In this document: positions 58,146 to 64,000 of the stretch, piece by piece
How positions within the stretch are numbered: position 1 is the stretch's first letter
How the letters are laid out: each line of letters opens with the position of its first letter
Assembly (NCBI GenBank): GCA_947650365.1
Contig: OX393552.1
Span: 44,603,740 to 44,667,739, forward strand
Length of the DNA stretch: 64,000 nucleotides
Origin: Chamaelirium japonicum
Lineage: Eukaryota > Streptophyta > Magnoliopsida > Liliales > Melanthiaceae
Direction: 5' to 3'
Translations under genes and position numbers: made by a program
Notes under the pieces: generated by a model
Told to the model about the DNA's origin: nothing
What the model saw: the letters and a program-made list of their open reading frames with translations, nothing else
Databases searched by the model: none

Positions 58146-58695
58146 TCAGACGAAGTACGCGGAGTACTCAAACACCCTATCCACTTGCACGCCATCCACC
58201 CAGACCATGCCCTTATCAGTCTTGGGTGGTATAGATACCTTTTTGCGTCTGCCCCATTCCCTGGTTTTTTTATCCAGAAATTGTACTAAAAAAAACATAA
58301 AATTTTTTAATAACACATTTATTATAATATGATGGTTAATTTTGTTTTTTGAACCTCTTACCATCATACGGTTCTCCGCACGATCAATCGTTTTCTATTG
58401 CTGTGCAGACAGTTTTGATCGCCAGCTTTTTAGTTTCATTTTTAGTCATATCTAGACGCCAAGTGTCCAGCAGCGCAACTGCAGGACTATCAAAATTTGT
58501 CCCCGATCCTCCATAAAGAATATGATCTTCACTAGTTAGCCATCGATAGTTAAATCCGTTCATAGTAATGCGTATACGAATCATACTTTGCTCTTTCTAG
58601 AATTAAAAAATAAAAACATTAATAATTTAAAGATTAAAAAATATTAATTAGGATAAAGAACTTAAAGCTCATACCCAATTTTCATCGGGACAATT
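58146..58695 (-). pseudogene. Unrecognised gene fragment (right copy, right arm), cysteines lost
   Basis: It reads REWGRRKKVSIPPKTDKGMV in the last exon, again without the four cysteines. It has the same GT-AG introns as its left-copy equivalent at 8,434-8,974. Confidence 0.5.
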
Positions 58696-58705
58696 CGTTC
58701 AGGCT

Positions 58706-58896
58706 CCTCGATTTGTTCACTTTGCAGCGGTCCTTTGGATTATTCGGTATCTCCGTGTCACCATCACTCGTTCGCTGCTTTTTTCCTCTACCTCTCCGTT
58801 GGTCCTGCGTGCTTACTCCGATGCAGATTAGGCTGGAGATGCTACTACCCGCCGCTCTACCACCGACGATTTGGCGCTGGTCCAGACTAGATGGGC
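58706..58896 (+). pseudogene. Ty1-copia RNase H fragment (right copy)
   Basis: As at 8,985-9,175 (YSDAD block). Here the Trp after YSDAD has become TAG, a change from the left copy. Confidence 0.72.
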
Positions 58897-59020
58897 TGGT
58901 TGTGAACAAAGATGAAAACTTGCTCACAAGGCTGCAGAACATAAATTTATCCTTCCATTTTGAGGTTGAGCAGCATGTGAATAGTATGTTCATCAATTTC
59001 TTTGGGTTTTAACGGAACTA

Positions 59021-60448
59021 CTGGTGTATGGAGGATCAAAGCTGTTGAGGACTCTTGAGGCTGGTTGGAAGGAACCACTGTGGAGGACATGGTTATTGCT
59101 AGCTGTCCACACTCACCTGGCTGGATGAAAATTTATATATTTGAATGATGTAAAGGTTTGCTTGAATACCGCCATTCTAAGTAATTATCTTCTGTAGAAT
59201 TTATTGTGGAGGTTAGAAATCAGAATCATGCCTACAAGCTTTCTATATGTAGTGCCTTTGTGAACTCCCAGAGTCCTATGGGGCATACAAGAAGCAACAA
59301 CACCAGTGGCATTCAGGTCCGATGCAGTTGTTCCGCTTGTGCTTCTTCGATATCCTTCGGTCAAAGGCCGATGAGGCTTCCCATCCACATTAATCTTACC
59401 ATGTTTTTAACATCAATTCTCGGTCGTAATCTTTCAGATCTAGTATATGTGATCTGAAGTCTTTTTTTCCATTGGAATCCTGTAGTGTTATTTTTGTTTT
59501 CTTGCTGGATTGTGCGCTGCTTTTATTGTCTCTGACGGAAGAGGGACACCTATTGCAATATCATCATTCCAGAAGGACATCTGTAGCCTGATTCATTCTT
59601 CAGCCATTGGTGCAATGTTGGAATTTGTTCATGGTGCGATAGTTCACCTCAAGTGATCGACCACTAGATCGGATTTGAACCATCATGGTCCTTCCTCGGC
59701 CGCTTCCCCGTAATTTTTCATTTTTGTTCTTTTAGCCTCTTCTTTGATACTTATGATTCATGAAATAGATAACTATATTTAAGTTTAATAATTTATTAGG
59801 CAATTGAGTTGTCATAGTTAAAGTTGTTTCATGTACAACATCATAACAGTACTATTCTCCAAAAGATGCAGAATCCAAGTGTGAAGATTTATTTGTTTTT
59901 AAACATTAATGTTTTTATTGTATAACGGTTGAATGAAATGATTACTGTAAGGCTTTTGTTCATTGCCATCAATTTGAAATAATCGGAAGCTTTATGCTGC
60001 TGCAAGTTAATTTGCATCCATCAATCCATATTATTCTGTAGTTTTACACTATTGTAAGTTTGCATCTGTACTCTGTTGTTGCTATCTATTGGTGATATAA
60101 TTTGATTAGGGATAATAAAAAAACACAATTTAGCTTTATTATCAAGAATAAATACGACATTTAGGATCAAAATATACTTTGATTAGGAGAATGAGAAAAG
60201 ATGATTCCATGCCATGAATTGGAGATGTCTGTGAGGAGAGGGGGAGAACATCCAGGGTAAGGGACCGGGTGATGGAGTCCGGATAACACGCAGATGTGCA
60301 ATTTAAAGAACATGACTGAACAATTGTGTACCACATGTTTTAAATGTTCATCATTCCTACTGTTTCTTCATCATGGCTCAATATGGATGAACACTTGGGA
60401 AAAAAAAGAACATGAAGGGGCAGAGAGGTCCACTGATGACACTGCACT
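59021..60448. other. Stretch with no recognised gene (right copy of 9,300-10,727)
   Basis: Same content as the left copy. The 83-codon frame at 59,206-59,457 remains open. Confidence 0.5.
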
Positions 60449-60667
60449 TTGGTCCAATTTAAAGACATACTGAGGCTCTTCAAGGCCTGCGAGGTGCTCG
60501 AGATTGAAGCTCGTGTTATCCTTGTTGGGTTGCAAGCCCTCCGCAAACTCGATGCCTCCACGGTGTCTGTGGAAGGCGACAATCAAGTCCTCATCGACAT
60601 CATGTCAGATGTGATAACGGAGTTCGGCCGAAGCCTACATCTTCGTGTGGTAAGACGCAACCTCTGA
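60449..60667 (+). pseudogene. RNase H-like (RVT_3) fragment (right copy)
   Basis: The encoded residues are identical to those at 10,728-10,946. Confidence 0.55.
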
Positions 60668-60948
60668 ATCCACTATCTCTGAGTAAACAATAGAGCTACT
60701 CTTGACAGGCCGATGAGTGCTTCTTACAAGTAATCAGAGGGTGGAAAAGGAGTCTGAAAACCAGAAAACTCGAAGAGCTCTGGAAAACAGAAAGTGAGTT
60801 TCTTGTCTGGAATTTCGGATCTGGAATAATTTATAGGGCTTGCTATTTATAGTTTCTTGGTTTATCTAGAGAATATTTCAAGAATATTCTTTAGAATATC
60901 TGGGGTTTAGTAAATTTCCGGGGGGATTTACCAAACCTCAGATAGTGC

Positions 60949-61226
60949 AAGTGGGCCCCAGGCAGGGCTGCGGGTCCCACTGTGGTACTCATGGGACCCA
61001 GGTAGGGCTGCGGGTCCCACTGTCGTACTCGTGGGCCCTAGGCAAGGCTGCAGGTCCCACCATTGGACTCCTGGACCGCAAACAGGGCTGCGGGTCCCAT
61101 TATTGGACTAATGGGCCCCAAAGGGCTGCGGGTCCCACTGTTGGACTTGCGGGCCTCAGGCAGGGCTGCGGGTCCCATCGTTGGACTCGTGGGCCCCAGG
61201 CAGGGCTGTGGGTCCCACCGTTGGGC
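60949..61226. repeat. GGGCTGCGGGTCCCA minisatellite (right copy)
   Basis: Same number of units as 11,228-11,505, with a few base changes. Confidence 0.9.
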
Positions 61227-61656
61227 GTTAGCCAGATTTTGCATGCATTGAACCCAAGTGTCAGACTTCATCAATTTTTTTTTTTGCCACCCTCTCATAC
61301 TCAAACTCTCTCTCACATCCACTCAAAAATCCAAGAGAAATGACTGCACAGTTGAGATCGAAGGGGGTCGACACGAGCTGAGCCGAGCCTAGCTTTGGCC
61401 TGCTTGAGCTTGCCTTGTAACCCAACAAACTTAAACGAGCTTGTTGGCGCACGTTGTTAGAAGTCGACGGTCGGGCTCGCCGATGTGTTGTCCGATGATG
61501 GGCAACGCGGCTGCCGTCGCGTTGTCCAGCGTCGGCCGTCAAGCCCGTCACTGCATTGACCGGCGTCGGTGGTCGTGCCCGTCGATCCCCTGCTAAGGGC
61601 CGGCCGGGGATGCATCCACCGACGTGTTGTCTAATGACGAGTATCGAGGCGGCAAC

Positions 61657-62493
61657 AGTAGCCTCTGACTTTGTCTTCGAATGCCAAGGCGACGATTGCC
61701 TCGGACCGAGACAATGTCAATGTCTCGGGCTTCGTCAGGTGCCAAGACGGTAAAGCCTGCTTTGGACTTTGTCTTTGAATGCCGAGGCGACGGTCGCCTC
61801 GGGACGAGACGGCATCGACGTCACGGGCTTCGTCAGGTGCCAATGCGGCAAAGCTTCGGATTTTTTTTTTTTGCGAGCACCGAGGCGGTGCGGAGCACCT
61901 CAGACTCTGTTTTCAAATGCCAAGGTTGTCACCTTAGGACGAGACGATGTCTACATCTCGGACTTCGTCAGGTGCCAAGGCGACGAAGGCTGCCTCGGAC
62001 TATCTTCGAATGCGAGGCGAAGGTCGCCTCGGGCCGAAACGGTGCTGACGTCTCGGGCTTCGTCAGGTGCCGAGGCGGCAAAGCCTGCTTCGGACTCTGT
62101 CTTCAAATGCCGAGGCGAAGGTTGTCTCTGTCCGAGACGGTGCTGACGTCTCGGGCTTCGTCAGGTGCCGAGGCGGTGAAGCCTGCTTCGGACTTTGTCT
62201 GCGAGTGCCGAGGCGATGCGAAGCACCTCGGACTCTGCTATCGAATGCCAAGGTTGTCACCTTAGGCCGAGACGATGTCTATGTCTCGGGCTTCGTCGGG
62301 TGCCGAGGTGATGAAGGATGTCGCGGACTGTCTTCGAATGCCGAGGCGAAGGTCGCCTCGGGCCGAGACGGTGGCCTCGGGTTTCGACGGTGTCGACGTC
62401 TCGGGCTTCGTCAGGTGCCGAGGCGGCGAAACCTACCTCGGACTTTGTCTTCGAATGCCGAGGTGACGGTTGCCTCCATAGTTGTCAAGGCGG
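61657..62493. repeat. GCTTCGTCAGGTGCC tandem array (right copy)
   Basis: Same unit order as 11,935-12,770, with scattered substitutions and one- or two-base indels. No unit was gained or lost. Confidence 0.88.
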
Positions 62494-62650
62494 ACTGAGG
62501 CGCGCGCCTCAGGGCGTTTCAGCCAGATGCGCCTCAGGCGCATCCTAGTGAGGCGAGCACAGCAAGGCACTGCTCAGGTGCGCCTTGCAGCGCCTCAAGA
62601 ACCAGGCGCAGGGCGTTTCAGGCGCACGCCTTACTGCGCCCGGTTATTTC
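62494..62650. repeat. GCGCC-palindrome-rich segment (right copy)
   Basis: It carries the same GAGGCGCGCGCCTC palindrome as the left copy, at the same distance from the PPR frame. Confidence 0.5.
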
Positions 62651-62678
62651 CGGATTTTTTTCGGTTTTTTTTTGAACC

Positions 62679-64000
62679 GTGTGTTTTGGTTTTTTTTTTC
62701 TGTTTAAATATACAGGCTCGGGTTTAGGGTTCAGCGGGCTCGGGTTCAGCGGCAGCTTCAGCGATCCGGAGATCGGGAGACTCGACGGCCCGGCCTGCAG
62801 CTCCGCCTCTCCGGTGAGATCGGGAGACTCGACGGCCCGGCCGCCGCTTCTCCCCCATGAGCCCAACCCCACCCAGCGCTCCTACGAGTCCCTCATCCTC
62901 GCCTGCACCCACCGCAACGCCCCATCCTATGGGTCCGCCGTGCACCGCCGCCTCGTCGACGACGGCTTCGACCAGGACCCCTTCCTCGCCACCAAACTCG
63001 TCGACATGTTCTCCCGCTTCGACTCCCCCGAAGACGCCCGCAACGTGTTCGACAGAACGCGCGAGAAAACTATATTCCTATGGAACGCTCTCCTCAGAGC
63101 CCTCGCCCTTGCCGACGAGGGCGAAGAGGCCCTCTCCCTGTGCCGTGACATGGGCCAGCGGGAAATGCTGCTGGATAGCTTCACCTACTCTTACGCGCTC
63201 AAGGCCTGTGTCGCTTCCTCTTCGCACCCATCGTTAGCTTCCTATAGGGTTCGGCAGATCCATGGCCATATAATCCGACACGGGTTCGAGTCCCGAATTC
63301 ATGTGGCGACGACCCTCGTCGATAGCTATGCGAAACTCAGCTGGGTTTCATACTCGCGGTGGGTGTTCGATGGGATGCTTGAGAGGAATGTGGTTTCGTG
63401 GAGTGCCAGGATTGCTTGCTATGCAAAGAACGAGAGGCCGTTTGATGCGCTGGGGCTCTTTCGGGAGATGATGGAGAGGGAGCCTGAGACGCTCCCCAAT
63501 TCGGTTACTATGGTCAGTGTCCTTCAAGCTTGTGCCAGTTTGGCCGCATTGAGCCAGGGTAAGTTGGTGCACGCTTATGTTCTCCGAAGGAGCCTTGATT
63601 CCATCGTATCAGTCGTCAACGCTCTTATTGCAATGTACATAAAATGCGGTAGCCTGGAATCTGGGCGTCGAGTCTTCGACGGATTGGGTGTCCGTAGGGA
63701 CGTTGTGTCCTGGAATTCCATGATATCGGGTTATGGGATCCATGGTTACGGCCTGGAAGCTCTTCGGGTTTTCAAAGACATGATCGATGTGGGTACTTCA
63801 CCAAGCCATGTAACGTTTGTGAGCGTCTTGGGGGCTTGCAGCCATGTCGGGATTGTTCAAGAAGGAAAGAGATTGTTCGAGTCCATGGCCCAGGAGTATG
63901 GCCTCATACCTCGTGCAGAACACTATGCTTGTATGGTGGATCTCCTCCATCGTGCTGGTCTATTACATGAAGCAGCAAAGATGGTAGAAGAGATGCGAAT
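62679..64000 (+). CDS. CRR2: PLS-DYW PPR protein, second CRR2-like copy, cut by the window end
   Basis: The frame is open from 62,679 to the last base, covering about 440 residues (PPR repeats only; the E and DYW parts lie outside the window). It lacks an in-frame ATG before residue 110, as in the first copy, and the T-run is three bases shorter, so the frame is kept. Two amino-acid changes against copy one were seen. VYDG becomes VFDG near residue 334, where Phe is the usual residue in VFD. VDLLDRAG becomes VDLLHRAG near residue 425. Most other changes are synonymous, for example GAC to GAT at about 63,176. Both copies thus look selected or very recent. Whether the C-terminal DYW domain survives cannot be seen. 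Confidence 0.82.
   Translation, partial: MCFGFFFLFKYTGSGLGFSGLGFSGSFSDPEIGRLDGPACSSASPVRSGDSTARPPLLPHEPNPTQRSYESLILACTHRNAPSYGSAVHRRLVDDGFDQDPFLATKLVDMFSRFDSPEDARNVFDRTREKTIFLWNALLRALALADEGEEALSLCRDMGQREMLLDSFTYSYALKACVASSSHPSLASYRVRQIHGHIIRHGFESRIHVATTLVDSYAKLSWVSYSRWVFDGMLERNVVSWSARIACYAKNERPFDALGLFREMMEREPETLPNSVTMVSVLQACASLAALSQGKLVHAYVLRRSLDSIVSVVNALIAMYIKCGSLESGRRVFDGLGVRRDVVSWNSMISGYGIHGYGLEALRVFKDMIDVGTSPSHVTFVSVLGACSHVGIVQEGKRLFESMAQEYGLIPRAEHYACMVDLLHRAGLLHEAAKMVEEMR

Larger units (their letters stand above)
57394..58695. repeat. Long inverted repeat of a split gene fragment (right copy)
   Basis: It has the same hairpin architecture as 7,673-8,974. Within it, exon 2 of the minus-strand arm (58,384-58,584) is open from MIRIRITMNGFNYRWL to AIEND, whereas the left copy has a stop in the LYGG motif. 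It instead has TGA at the following Trp codon. The last exon of this arm reads on to SAYFV. Confidence 0.88.
49756..64000. repeat. Right copy of the segmental duplication
   Basis: It corresponds to 1-14,280 in the same orientation. Differences seen include a ~36-bp tandem duplication in the LTR (about 50,745-50,815), deletions relative to the left copy near 2,640, 3,220-3,300 and 5,098, and scattered, mostly transition, substitutions. It runs to the end of the window and probably beyond. Confidence 0.97.

Overview
The window is nuclear DNA of a flowering plant. It holds one plant-specific PLS-DYW pentatricopeptide gene, intact and then again as a partial copy. Everything else recognisable is plant transposon sequence: Ty1-copia and Ty3-gypsy LTR elements with initiator-Met-tRNA primer sites, CACTA, MULE, hAT and PIF remnants, and a LINE. 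The GC-rich 5' half of the PPR gene suggests a monocot, but this is an inference and I cannot name the species. No bacterial operon, CRISPR array, rRNA or convincing tRNA gene was seen.

The large-scale architecture is a direct repeat. Bases 1-14,280 reappear at 49,756-64,000, so the period is about 49.72 kb. By eye the copies differ by roughly 0.5-1% plus small indels. Each copy carries the 3' end of a chromodomain gypsy element with its 3' LTR, about 3 kb without a recognisable gene, a CACTA transposase remnant, a 1.3 kb inverted repeat built from a split gene fragment, retroelement fragments, two GC-rich tandem-repeat blocks, and the PPR gene (12,956-14,905; second copy 62,679 to the window end). 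The PPR protein looks like the ortholog of CRR2, a chloroplast RNA-processing factor.

Between the copies (14,906-44,264) lies nested transposon sequence: hAT-type MITEs (15.6, 39.5 and 40.1 kb), a MULE relic (16.1-17.0 kb), a PIF-type MITE (17.6 kb), a gypsy gag relic, a seven-unit ~196-bp tandem array (19.05-20.4 kb), and three copia elements bounded by target-site duplications. Copia-1 (21,646-27,569, TSD GGTAT) sits inside the primer-binding site of another element. Copia-2 (28,825-33,358, TSD GCGAC) is internally deleted. Copia-3 (34,468-39,370, minus strand, TSD ATAAG) is full length but decayed. Further on come a 1.1 kb hairpin (40.6-41.7 kb), CACTA-like and GTGTCC-rich repeats, a 58-bp palindrome and a LINE reverse-transcriptase fragment.

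A gypsy element (44,265-52,193) joins the two copies. Its two sides do not match each other: there is no target-site duplication, the left flank is LINE sequence that does not resume on the right, and its 5' LTR is much more diverged from its own 3' LTR than that 3' LTR is from the LTR at 778-2,399. This is what unequal recombination between two gypsy elements would leave, and it explains how the PPR gene was duplicated. An assembly artefact such as two haplotypes placed in tandem must also be considered.

The only strong protein-coding gene is the PPR gene, and even it has no in-frame ATG before its first PPR motif. All transposon polyproteins here contain stops, frameshifts or deletions.
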